Assembly (NCBI GenBank): GCA_015486895.1
Contig: WFQT01000112.1
Span: 1 to 18,727 of the forward strand
DNA from: Anaerolineae bacterium
GTDB lineage: Bacteria > Chloroflexota > Anaerolineae > JAADDB01
Direction of reading: 5' to 3'
DNA length: 18,727 nt
Part shown: one piece after another, positions 7,313 to 14,942 of the stretch
Layout of the letters: every line of letters begins with the position of its first letter
Numbering within the stretch: position 1 is the stretch's first letter
Program-made: the position numbers and the translations under genes
The notes under the pieces: model-generated
The model's database searches: none
What the model was told of the DNA's origin: nothing
The model's input: only the letters and a program-made list of their open reading frames with translations

Positions 7313-8239
7313 TTATTCTTTCTGCTCTGTTGCCTGAGCGGCTATTTGTTCTTTTACACTCTGAATGCGTCGCTCTGCTAAAGTTACATAAGCAGGTTCT
7401 GTCTCATAGCCAATGAAATGACGTCTGTCCTGTAACGCTGCCATACAAGTGGTACCACTGCCGCAAAACGGGTCTAAGATGATGTCTCCTTTGAACGTGT
7501 AAAGCTGGATACAGCGGTGCGGCAGTTCCTCTGGAAAAGGCGCCGGGTGTCCAATCTTGCGGGCGGAAGTGGTGGGTATAGTCCAAATGCTCTTGGTCCA
7601 GGCCAAAAACGAATCCTTGTCAATGCTGTTTTCTTTTCCGCTTTGCACTCGCTTGAATGAGCCTTTGGAAAAGACTAAAATATATTCGTGGACATCCCGC
7701 AACACTGGGTTCGCGGCAGACATCCAGCTTCCCCAGGCAGTTGAGGCCCCGGCTGATGCCCCTTTGTCCCAGATGATCTCCCCCCGCATCAAGTATCCGA
7801 TTTCTATCATGTCGGCGATGATAAAGCTGTGCAGAGGAATGTATGGTTTTCGCCCCAAGTTGGCGATGTTAACGCACGCTCGCCCGCCAGTGACTAACTT
7901 GCGGTATGCTTCGGCGAAAACCCGGCGTAGCAATGCCCGATACTCATCTAAAGTCAAGTCCTCATCGTAGCTCTTGTGGGCATTGTACGGGGGGGAGGTG
8001 ACCAGCAAGTGCACACTGTTGTCCGGTAGTTCTGTCATCTGTTCACTGCTGTGGGCATAAATTTGGTCCAGCCGCTCCGAGGGAATAGGGTTTTCCGGCG
8101 CTGCCATTGTCCTTTTGTGGTGAGAAGCGTCTCCGTACAGTTTGCTTTCATAGAAGGGAGATGCATCGTGACTGATACGCTCCCCGCTGCCGAAAGATCT
8201 GGTTTTAGTGTGTTGGCGTCGCTTATTTTCCTCGCTCAT
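7313..8239 (-). CDS. Site-specific DNA methyltransferase, N4-cytosine type
   Basis: Transfers a methyl group from S-adenosylmethionine to a base in a specific DNA site. The 308-aa protein has motif order IV then I, the beta class: TSPPYN (81-86) is the catalytic motif IV and DPFCGSGTT (256-264) is the SAM-binding motif I. SPPY rather than DPPY favours N4-methylcytosine, although N6-adenine activity cannot be excluded. The central segment (about 120-250) should carry target recognition, but the site cannot be predicted. ATG at 8239 was chosen because GAGGG lies 8 nt upstream; a GTG at 8260 would add seven residues. No restriction endonuclease lies nearby, so it is solitary here. It heads the operon with obgE and nadD, 3 nt from obgE. 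Confidence 0.9.
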   Translation of the reverse strand: MSEENKRRQHTKTRSFGSGERISHDASPFYESKLYGDASHHKRTMAAPENPIPSERLDQIYAHSSEQMTELPDNSVHLLVTSPPYNAHKSYDEDLTLDEYRALLRRVFAEAYRKLVTGGRACVNIANLGRKPYIPLHSFIIADMIEIGYLMRGEIIWDKGASAGASTAWGSWMSAANPVLRDVHEYILVFSKGSFKRVQSGKENSIDKDSFLAWTKSIWTIPTTSARKIGHPAPFPEELPHRCIQLYTFKGDIILDPFCGSGTTCMAALQDRRHFIGYETEPAYVTLAERRIQSVKEQIAAQATEQKE

Positions 8240-8279
8240 TGTATCTTCCCTCGTTACCACTCAGTCTCCCCAACAATTG

Positions 8280-8360
8280 GACGCTGATACACGCTGATTC
8301 TCGCTGACCTTTTCTGATTTATCTGCGAGTATCTGTGTGAAATCTGCGCTATCTGCGTTC
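8280..8360. repeat. Quasi-tandem repeat with about 10-bp period
   Basis: Words of the type ACGCTGATAC, ACGCTGATTC, TCGCTGACCT, then ATCTGCGAGT, ATCTGTGTGA, AATCTGCGCT and ATCTGCGTTC follow one another every 10-11 bp. The word CGCTGAT in the first half changes to ATCTGCG in the second. It lies about 40 bp upstream of the methyltransferase start. A related fragment (TTAATCAGCGTTCTATC) lies at 2402-2418. Confidence 0.65.
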
Positions 8361-8555
8361 TATTTGCTCAAGGCTGAGCAGTAACTTCCCCTCTTTGATT
8401 GTGTCATAGGATACCCACAACTGTGCCAGTTGTCAAAGGGTAATATGTCTGGAGATGTGACTTCCTATTCCAACAGGTGCATTTTGTTTTCCGGCATGGT
8501 TCGAGAGAGCTGTTTCCCATCTTGACAAATCTACTGAGACATCGCGGCTGATTAA

Positions 8556-8632
8556 GCCACGGAATGACACAGAATTACACGGATAATTTTTGTCTTTAGC
8601 CTTTTCTATGCCTTTCCGTGTTATTCTGTGGC
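8556..8632. repeat. Inverted repeat, ACACGGA family
   Basis: The left arm GCCACGGAATGACACAGAAT (8556-8575) and the reverse complement of the right arm (8613-8632) match at 16 of 20 positions, around a centre of about 37 nt. The right arm shares 16 of 17 bases (CCGTGTTATTCTGTGGC) with the right arm of the element at 14834-14910, so the two belong to one family. Confidence 0.7.
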
Positions 8633-9526
8633 TTTCTTTCCAGCCCTATTTGTTAAGATGGAAAGTCTTTGGAATAGGTTGGCATCTTGTAATCCCGAGT
8701 AGAGTTAAGACCATGTTTTCAGACAAAGAGGGGGCTTGCGGAATGTTGCCGTAGTAAGCTTGGTTAGCATCTTCCTCCGCAGAGACATCGCGCAGGTAAT
8801 GAATTATACTTTCAGTGTAACTGCTCTGCAATACTGAATACGTGATACGGTTAATGCCTTGTAATCCAGACCTAACTATAAAGCAGCATGATGGGCAAAA
8901 TGAACCATGCAAAAAAGCGTATGCTTTACCCCCCGTTTTTTGAGATGATACTTTATACGAGGAATGTACAGGGTGAGAGTAAAACAAACTGCCGGAGCAA
9001 AAATTGCACAAAAGTTACCACATATGGTATAAGTTCGCGGTACATTGAGAGAAATTCTTTTCCTCTGGGTGGGCCGAACAAACCAATAGGCGAGGTGCCG
9101 CAGTTAGTATCTTTTAGGGGAACCGAGACTAACCAATTGTAATCACAACACCAATGAACATGCCCCGAAAACGGCATTACTGCTCACCCCTTGATTCTAT
9201 GTTGCCTCTGCCAGAATTTGTTTTGGAAGGGCATCCGGTAGTATCAGAAGGAGGAATTCTCTCCCTCACACTTCTCCCTTCTCGACACTGACGACGAGAA
9301 GAGAGTTGAAAAGCATAAACCTCTGCGCCGCTTCCTCAATCACACTGAGTGGCTTGGTGAGTCACTATCAGTAACTAAAAAGATAGTGGCAACATGTGGA
9401 AGAACTATTCCAGGGTACATCTTCAACGCAAACATTCATAAATGAATGAACCGCGCTATTATTTCTATTTTCCCAAAGGGGTTACCGTGCGCCTACGGTG
9501 CCCTACAGTGGATGGAAATAAGACCA

Positions 9527-9572
9527 GTGTTCATCTGCGTTAGTCTATATCCTATTTTCGTCGTTTCGTGGT
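9527..9572. repeat. Fragment of the periodic ATCTGCGT repeat family
   Basis: TCATCTGCGTTAGTCTATATCC followed by TTTCGTGGTC carries the same words and spacing as the elements at 8280-8360 and 14834-14910. It looks like a partial, worn copy, and it lies about 265 bp upstream of livJ. Confidence 0.45.
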
Positions 9573-9733
9573 CTTGACAATGGAGTCAGCCTTACTCATC
9601 TGTTGGATGGAAGAAGAGTGCATCCCAGAGAGGATTGTTACTCTGTGACAAGGCCCTTGTTGTACTGAAGCCTTATTACCTCTCATCGCAGTAAAATATC
9701 TTCCACTTCCAACTGTTATTACATGTTGACTAC

Positions 9734-9748
9734 AGAAAGGAGGTGATC
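9734..9748 (+). promoter_or_regulatory. Extended Shine-Dalgarno sequence without a well-placed start codon
   Basis: AGAAAGGAGGTGATC is a 15-nt exact complement of the common bacterial 16S rRNA 3' tail (GATCACCTCCTTTCT). No ATG, GTG or TTG lies 5-13 nt downstream. A 16-codon frame beginning ATG at 9764 and ending at 9814 starts 20 nt after GGAGG; it reads MAPYSHFSLSTKLLAR and stops 21 nt before livJ. A leader peptide or ribosome standby site is possible; chance is unlikely for a 15-mer. Confidence 0.45.
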
Positions 9749-9835
9749 TACTTCGCATAAGAGATGGCACCATATAGTCATTTTAGTTTGTCAACAAAAT
9801 TGTTAGCGAGATAGGTGTATAGAAAGGAGTTTCCT

Positions 9836-11071
9836 ATGAAGAAGTTCATTGTCTTATTGCTAGTGCTCGTTTTGGTTGCTGTGGTTCTCCCTGCTTGTGG
9901 TAGCAAAGGTGGCACAACGGGAGGAAAAACCTGCACTATTACATTTGGTGCAGCCCTTTCCATGACTGGGAAGTACGCTAAAGAAGGTGAGTATCTCAAG
10001 AACGGCTACAACTTGTACGTCGAAGAAATCAACAAGCAAGGTGGCATTAAGGTTGGCAACAAGAAGTGCATCGTTAAACTTAAGATGTATGACGACGAGA
10101 GCAACGCTGACCGCTGCGCTCAATTGGTTGAGAAGCTAATCACGGAAGACAAGGTCCAGTTTTTGGGAGGTCCCTATGGTTCCGGCAACACCTACGCAGC
10201 CACCGCTATTGCCGAGAAATACCAGGTCCCCATGGTAGATGCGGCCGGTGCTGCAGCCAAGATCTTCAGTCGCGGCTTCAAGTACTCTTTCGCTACGCTT
10301 TCCCCGGCTTCTAGCTACATGCGTGGGATTATCGATCTATCCTTGGCCCAGGATTCCAGCTTGAAGACAGTAGCTATTATCATCGAGAATGCGGCTTTCT
10401 CCTTGGAAGTAGCTCAGGGCGCTAAGGACTACGCCGAGAGCAAAGGATTGCAGGTTGTTTACTTTGACAAGTACGCTAAGGGTGCCCAGGATATCTCTTC
10501 GCTGCTTACCTCCATCAAGGGCAAAAACCCTGACATCATGCTTGGTGCTGGTCATTTGCAGGATGCACTGTTAGTGGTGAAACAGTCTAAGGCCCTGGGT
10601 CTTTCTCCCAAGATCTTTGGCTTCAGCATTGGGCCCACGTCCCCCGAGTTCCGCAGAGCTTTGGGCAAGGATGCCGATTACATTTTGGGTGCTGCCCAGT
10701 GGACACCAGAGTTGAAGTATAAGACGGATGATGTCTTCGGCACACCGCAGAAATTCACAGAGCTATACAAAGCGAAGTACGGCGAGATCCCATCTTACCA
10801 GGCTGCCGAGTCAGCCGCAGCACTCATCGCTTATCAGAAGGCTATCGAGACTGCCGGCTCACTGGACAGGAACAAAGTTCGGGATGCTTTAGCCTCGTTG
10901 GACTATGACTCCTTCTTTGGCAAGCTGAAGTTCGATAAGAAGGGCATGAACGTTTACAAGCCCATGGCCGTGATGCAAAACTTCCCTGACGGCAAGATAT
11001 ACACCGTCTGGCCGAAGGAAGTAGCCACCAGGGCCCCGCTCTATCCCTTCAAGGCGTGGAACCAGCGGTAA
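9836..11071 (+). CDS. livJ: ABC transporter substrate-binding lipoprotein, LivJ/LivK-like
   Basis: The extracellular solute receptor of a hydrophobic-amino-acid-type (HAAT) ABC importer. The 411-aa precursor has a signal peptide with a long hydrophobic core and lipobox LPAC (lipidated Cys21), then a Gly-rich spacer. A type 1 periplasmic-binding fold follows from about residue 34: ITFGAALSMTGKYAKEGEYL, the hinge region KLKMYDDESN (81-90), and GGPYGSGNT (111-119). ATG at 9836 was chosen because AAAGGAG ends 6 nt upstream and it begins MKKFIVLL; a GTG at 9815 would add residues before the signal peptide. It is the first gene of livJHMGF and is followed by an intrinsic terminator, so it should be made in excess over the membrane parts. 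The substrate could be branched-chain amino acids, amides, urea or organic acids; sequence alone does not decide. Confidence 0.92.
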   Translation: MKKFIVLLLVLVLVAVVLPACGSKGGTTGGKTCTITFGAALSMTGKYAKEGEYLKNGYNLYVEEINKQGGIKVGNKKCIVKLKMYDDESNADRCAQLVEKLITEDKVQFLGGPYGSGNTYAATAIAEKYQVPMVDAAGAAAKIFSRGFKYSFATLSPASSYMRGIIDLSLAQDSSLKTVAIIIENAAFSLEVAQGAKDYAESKGLQVVYFDKYAKGAQDISSLLTSIKGKNPDIMLGAGHLQDALLVVKQSKALGLSPKIFGFSIGPTSPEFRRALGKDADYILGAAQWTPELKYKTDDVFGTPQKFTELYKAKYGEIPSYQAAESAAALIAYQKAIETAGSLDRNKVRDALASLDYDSFFGKLKFDKKGMNVYKPMAVMQNFPDGKIYTVWPKEVATRAPLYPFKAWNQR

Positions 11072-11084
11072 AGTTTGGTAAGTA

Positions 11085-11118
11085 GGTGAGACCTATGACC
11101 ATAGGTCTCACCTTTTCT
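11085..11118 (+). terminator. Intrinsic terminator between livJ and livH
   Basis: Perfect 13-bp arms, GGTGAGACCTATG (11085-11097) and CATAGGTCTCACC (11100-11112), are followed at once by TTTTCT. It starts 14 nt after the livJ stop. Partial termination here would raise the binding protein over the permease and ATPase genes, a usual arrangement in binding-protein operons. Confidence 0.85.
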
Positions 11119-11239
11119 CACAGCGCAGACCCAATCAACAACTCCAAAAGATTTCACATGAATTTGAAAGAACGAGTTCAATCAGGAGAGGGGTTGCGCA
11201 CAACATTACACCAGATCTCAAGGAAACGAGGAGGGTATC

Positions 11240-12112
11240 GTGAATTCACTTGAGCTGACACAATGTATCGTCAATGCCCTGCTCCTTAGCGGCACGTTAG
11301 CCCTGGTTGCCATTGGGTTCTCCATCGTCTGGGGCATATTGAATATCATTAACCTGGCCCATGGAGCCTTCCTTATGATAGGGGCTTATATCACTTATTG
11401 GTTGTTCACACTATATGGCGTGGACCCTTTCCTCTCTCTGCCTATTTCTATGATCCTTTTGTTCATTGGTGGTTATCTTGTCCAGCGTTATCTCATCAAC
11501 TTTGTCATAAGGGCACCCCTTCTGGTCACCTTTTTACTGACGTTTGCGTTGGAGATCATCATCATGAACTTGGCTGTCGTTTTCTGGAAGGGCGACCTGC
11601 GCTCGGTCACTCCGTCTTATGCGGGGATGGGCTTTGCACTTGGAGAGGTACAAGTTCCCTACGTTCGCTTAGCAGCATTCATTCTCTCTCTCATCCTTAC
11701 AGGGCTGCTACATCTTTTCATGACCTATACAAAAATGGGCAATGCTATTCGTGCTACAGGCATGGATATCGACGCGGCTAAGCTACAGGGCGTGAAAATC
11801 GGGCATACTTACGCCGTTACTTTTGCTTTAGGAGCAGCGTTAGCTGCCGCTGCAGGATCGCTCATTAGCATCAGCTTTCCCATCGATCCAACCATGGGGG
11901 GGGCTTACACCCTACGAGCTTTCGTTATTTGCGTCTTGGGCGGCCTGGGAAGCATCCCAGGTGTCATGATGGGGGCTCTTCTCTATGCTTTCATCGAAGT
12001 ATTCAGTGGCATCTGGGCTCCCAGTCTAAAAGACGCTATCGCTCTCCTTGTTTTGGTATTGGTACTTATTGTGCGGCCCACTGGCATTGCCGGAAAAGCA
12101 TTTTACCACTGA
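11240..12112 (+). CDS. livH: HAAT-family ABC transporter permease, LivH-like
   Basis: One of two membrane permeases of the Liv importer. The 290-aa protein is hydrophobic throughout, with about eight predicted membrane helices. The family N-terminus ALVAIGFSIVWGILNIINLAHG (about 21-42) is present, as is the conserved cytoplasmic loop GNAIRATGMDIDAAKLQGVKIG followed by FALGAALAAAAG, which contacts the ATPases. It starts with GTG at 11240, with AGGAGGG (11229-11235) four bases upstream. The 128-bp gap after the livJ terminator shows no clear new promoter, so readthrough from livJ is the likely source of transcript. It forms a heterodimer with LivM. Confidence 0.94.
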   Translation: MNSLELTQCIVNALLLSGTLALVAIGFSIVWGILNIINLAHGAFLMIGAYITYWLFTLYGVDPFLSLPISMILLFIGGYLVQRYLINFVIRAPLLVTFLLTFALEIIIMNLAVVFWKGDLRSVTPSYAGMGFALGEVQVPYVRLAAFILSLILTGLLHLFMTYTKMGNAIRATGMDIDAAKLQGVKIGHTYAVTFALGAALAAAAGSLISISFPIDPTMGGAYTLRAFVICVLGGLGSIPGVMMGALLYAFIEVFSGIWAPSLKDAIALLVLVLVLIVRPTGIAGKAFYH

Positions 12113-12229
12113 TAGCAATGGCCTGAGCAGACAATCATGCTTCAATCGTAATATAATTAATTCGAGGTAGTCGGTACACAAGCAGCACATCGCTGACCTC
12201 GCAGTTCTTGTAAAGGAGTGACAAAAACT

Positions 12230-13261
12230 ATGAACGTTGAAGAGAAAAAAGCCCCAATTAGAATCACCCGCTTTGATGGGCTCTTTCGTGGCCGTCAAAG
12301 GCTTCTCTCGGGGCTGTCAGGAGTTCTTTTCGCCTTCTTGTTCATCTTTCCCCTCTTTGCCTCTGGTTTTTGGCTAAATACATTAACGTCACTACTGCTC
12401 TTAGCAGCCATGGCAGAAGGGTGGAATTTCATCGGCGGCTATACCGGTTACGCCGCATTTGGTAATGTTGCCTTCTTCGGTATTGGTGCCTATGGCACAG
12501 CGCTGAGCATGACGAAGCTCCATTGGCCATTCTTTCCCGGCATGATAGTCGGTGTTGCCGCTGCGGTAGCTTTTGCCATTGTATTCGGCTTGCCCATCCT
12601 GCGGTTGAAAGGGCATTATTTCGCCATCGCGACTGTCGCCTTAGCTACGGCTACCGGCGAAGTAGCCAACTCCTGGACGAGCTTCACCGGTGGATCAGCC
12701 GGGATTACGCTACCTTTCTTTCATCCGATGCAGTTAAGCGGGCAGTACTTCTACTATCTCTCCCTTTTGCTGGTCGTCTTTGGCCTATTTTTGACCTGGT
12801 ACATCATGAAAAGGAAATTAGGATATAGCTGGGTCGCAGTGCGTGAGGATGAGGAGGCTGCCAACATGATGGGCATCAATACTACCTGGGCCAAAGTCAC
12901 CGCTTTTGCTCTCAGTGCAGTGATGGCCGGGTTTGCAGGTGGCATTTACGCTTACTGGAGAACATTCGTCTTGGCAGAAGAAGTCTTCAAGATTGACTAT
13001 ACGCTGCAAATGATATTAGCCACCGTTTTTGGCGGGCCGGGCACCATCTTCGGCCCCTTCATTGGGGCGTTCATCTACTATATTCTCGTTACGATATTGG
13101 TCTTCTTCCTGCCTATTGGACAACTCCATGCAACGCTGTTGGGTACCATCATTATCTTAGTGATGGTCTTCACGCCAAAAGGTATCATGGACTTCATTAG
13201 TGGTAAGAGAAAACTTACCTGGCGTGCACTTCTGGAAAATGTGAGGATATACAGGGTATAG
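12230..13261 (+). CDS. livM: HAAT-family ABC transporter permease, LivM-like
   Basis: The second permease of the importer, 343 aa. A hydrophilic N-terminus of about 28 residues precedes several membrane helices. Family motifs are clear: AEGWNFIGGYTGYAAFGNVAFFGIGAY (the LivM GYxGxxSFGhaaFfgiGAY pattern), LRLKGHYFAIATVALA, and the ATPase-contact loop VREDEEAANMMGINTTWAKVTAFALSAVMAGFAGG. ATG at 12230 was chosen over the GTG at 12218, which lies inside the AAAGGAG ribosome site; the spacing is 11 nt. It follows livH after 117 bp with no terminator-like hairpin and ends 2 nt before livG. Confidence 0.94.
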   Translation: MNVEEKKAPIRITRFDGLFRGRQRLLSGLSGVLFAFLFIFPLFASGFWLNTLTSLLLLAAMAEGWNFIGGYTGYAAFGNVAFFGIGAYGTALSMTKLHWPFFPGMIVGVAAAVAFAIVFGLPILRLKGHYFAIATVALATATGEVANSWTSFTGGSAGITLPFFHPMQLSGQYFYYLSLLLVVFGLFLTWYIMKRKLGYSWVAVREDEEAANMMGINTTWAKVTAFALSAVMAGFAGGIYAYWRTFVLAEEVFKIDYTLQMILATVFGGPGTIFGPFIGAFIYYILVTILVFFLPIGQLHATLLGTIIILVMVFTPKGIMDFISGKRKLTWRALLENVRIYRV

Positions 13262-13263
13262 CC

Positions 13264-14043
13264 ATGGAAAGAGAAGTAATCTTAGAATCACAGAGCGTAA
13301 CAAAGCACTTTGGCGGATTGGCAGCCGTTGAAAAGGTTAATATGAAGATCTATCAGGGGGAGATCCTAGGCTTGATCGGACCCAACGGAGCCGGCAAGAC
13401 TACCTTCGTTAATATCATCACGGGGATGATACCCATCACCAGTGGCAAGGTGTATTTCAAAGGGCGGGACATTACCGGCTGGCCGGCCTACAAAGTGGGC
13501 CGCATCGGCATAGCCCGCACGTTTCAGATCGTCAAGCCATTTCGGGGAATGAGCGTGCGCGAGAATGTTGCTGTAGGTGCTATGTTTGGCCACACAGGCC
13601 ATACACGATCTTCAAAAGAAGCGCTGGAAAAAGTGGATGAACTCATCGATTTCGTTGGCATGTCACACCTCAAAGACCGATACGCCGATGAGTTGACTAT
13701 TCCTTACCTGAAACGATTGGAGTTGGCCAAAGCATTGGCTATGGAACCAGAACTTCTTTTCTTGGATGAAGTGATGGCTGGCTTACACACCAAAGAAATA
13801 GAAAGCGCTATGGCACTGGTACGAAAGATCAATGAACGAGGAGTGACGCTACTGGTTATTGAACACGTAATGAAAGCCATTGTCGGCATTACGAACAGAG
13901 TGTTCGTTATGAACTTCGGCCAAGAGTTGGCGCAGGGGACCCCGGAAGAAGTGCTGAATCATCCTGTCGTGATTAAAGCTTATCTGGGTGAGAAATTTGC
14001 TCAGCGACACATGAAGCAAAAAGCCGTAGCGGCAAAAGTATAA
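13264..14043 (+). CDS. livG: HAAT-family ABC transporter ATP-binding protein, LivG-like
   Basis: One of two ATPases that drive the Liv importer. The 259-aa protein has Walker A GPNGAGKTT (39-47), Q-loop Gln88, Walker B LLFLDE (164-169) followed by VMAGL, and switch His201. The ABC signature is unusual: where LSGGQ or LSYGQ is expected it reads LTIPYLKRLELAKALA (144-159), with no SGG core. A similar loss is, from memory, found in a LivG subgroup with the DEVMAGL Walker B, so it is probably a lineage trait rather than decay. The gene begins 2 nt after livM with a weak AGGG site, suggesting translational coupling. A short Lys/Ala-rich tail ends the protein. Confidence 0.94.
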   Translation: MEREVILESQSVTKHFGGLAAVEKVNMKIYQGEILGLIGPNGAGKTTFVNIITGMIPITSGKVYFKGRDITGWPAYKVGRIGIARTFQIVKPFRGMSVRENVAVGAMFGHTGHTRSSKEALEKVDELIDFVGMSHLKDRYADELTIPYLKRLELAKALAMEPELLFLDEVMAGLHTKEIESAMALVRKINERGVTLLVIEHVMKAIVGITNRVFVMNFGQELAQGTPEEVLNHPVVIKAYLGEKFAQRHMKQKAVAAKV

Positions 14044-14057
14044 TAAAGGAGGACCTT

Positions 14058-14762
14058 ATGCTGAAAATCGAGAACTTGAATGTAGGCTATGGAGAAGTCC
14101 AGGTCCTCTGGGATATCAATTTAGAGATCAATAAGTCGGAGGTTATTGCCTTAGTCGGTTCCAACGGTGCTGGTAAGAGCACTTTACTTTACACCATTTC
14201 CGGGCTGCTACAACCCATGTCTGGGAGCATCAAGCTCGACGGTCGTGAGATCAGTGGTTTACCAGCGGACGAAATCCTCCATTTGGGCATTGGCCAGGTA
14301 CCCCAGGGGCGACGCCTCTTTGCCGGTATGACGGTTAAAGAGAATATCATGATGGGCGCTTACTTACGCAAGGATACAGAGAGAGTCAAAGAGGACTTTG
14401 AATTTGTCCTCAGTCTCTTCCCCCAAATGGGAGAAAGACTCAACCAGGTAGCGGGTAGCCTCTCCGGCGGCGAACAGCAGATGTGCGCCGTAGCGCGCGG
14501 TCTGATGGCCAACCCAAAGTTACTGCTTATCGATGAGCTTTCCCTGGGCCTAGCACCCATTATCGTCGAGAACATTTATGAAGCAGTCTCTCAAGTCATC
14601 CAGCGAGACATGACTGTTCTCATCGTTGAACAGGACGTGCTTCTGGCACTAGAACAGGCTGATCGTGCTTACGTCTTAGATGTGGGTCACATCACCATTA
14701 GCGGCGACGCCAAGGAATTAATGGACAATCCCACTATTAAAGAGGCGTACTTGGGCGTATAA
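14058..14762 (+). CDS. livF: HAAT-family ABC transporter ATP-binding protein, LivF-like
   Basis: The second ATPase of the importer, 234 aa, the standard LivF length. Walker A GSNGAGKST (34-42), VPQGRRLFAGMTVKENIMMGA (81-101), which is typical of LivF, signature LSGGEQQ (135-141), Walker B LLLIDE (155-160), and VEQD (190-193) with Gln at the switch-His position as is usual in LivF. The canonical signature here contrasts with the altered one in LivG, so the pair probably has one standard and one variant ATP site. GGAGG (14048-14052) lies 5 nt before ATG. It starts 14 nt after livG and ends the transporter operon; its stop codon overlaps the first of two direct repeats. Confidence 0.95.
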   Translation: MLKIENLNVGYGEVQVLWDINLEINKSEVIALVGSNGAGKSTLLYTISGLLQPMSGSIKLDGREISGLPADEILHLGIGQVPQGRRLFAGMTVKENIMMGAYLRKDTERVKEDFEFVLSLFPQMGERLNQVAGSLSGGEQQMCAVARGLMANPKLLLIDELSLGLAPIIVENIYEAVSQVIQRDMTVLIVEQDVLLALEQADRAYVLDVGHITISGDAKELMDNPTIKEAYLGV

Positions 14763-14942
14763 AACGCCAATTCAACTTACGGACTGGAGTCTGGCAAAAA
14801 TGACGTTTTAGGCTCGACTTAACTATCTTTACCGCAGATGGCACGGATTAACACAGATATTCTCTTATTTTTCGACTCCAATTTGTGTAATTCCGTGTTT
14901 TTCTGTGGCCGAAGAAAAAAAACGCCAAAGTTCAGTTACGGA
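14761..14942. repeat. Imperfect direct repeats flanking an ACACGGA-family hairpin
   Basis: AAAACGCCAATTCAACTTACGGA (14761-14783; 23 nt) recurs as a close variant at 14919-14942, which reads AAAACGCCAAAGTTCAG and then TTACGGA. The two copies flank the inverted repeat at 14834-14910. The first overlaps the livF stop codon. They could mark the ends of a small inserted element or be copies of another dispersed word. Confidence 0.5.
14834..14910. repeat. Inverted repeat, ACACGGA family, downstream of livF
   Basis: The left side GGCACGGATTAACACAGATA (14840-14859) and the right side (about 14890-14909, complement GCCACAGAAAAACACGGAAT) form an imperfect hairpin matching at about 13 of 20 positions. 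Its right arm is nearly the same as that of the element at 8556-8632. It could also act as the 3' boundary of the liv transcript, although no clean T-run follows. Confidence 0.6.

Larger units (their letters stand above)
8240..9835. other. 1.6-kb gene-free divergent intergenic region
   Basis: Separates the minus-strand methyltransferase operon from the plus-strand transporter operon. Short open frames occur (the longest 121 codons on the minus strand, 8646-9011), but none has a convincing ribosome site, family motif or codon pattern, and the region appears more AT-rich than the genes. It holds repeats at 8280-8360, 8556-8632 and 9527-9572, a small hairpin at 8417-8433, a 16S-tail complement at 9734-9748 and the livJ ribosome site. 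I found no convincing livJ promoter: TTGACA at 9574-9579 lacks a well-spaced -10 box. Confidence 0.7.

Noticed and set aside
8646..9011. A 121-codon minus-strand open frame as a hypothetical protein
   Set aside because: No ribosome site, no recognisable motif, and it lies in an AT-rich repeat-bearing stretch; likely chance.
9574..9610. livJ promoter based on TTGACA
   Set aside because: No acceptable -10 box lies 16-18 bp downstream, and the position is about 260 bp from the gene.
9734..9748. Fragment of a 16S rRNA gene 3' end on the minus strand
   Set aside because: The match stops after 15 nt; neighbouring bases do not continue into 16S helix 45 or into a spacer, so it is not an rRNA remnant.
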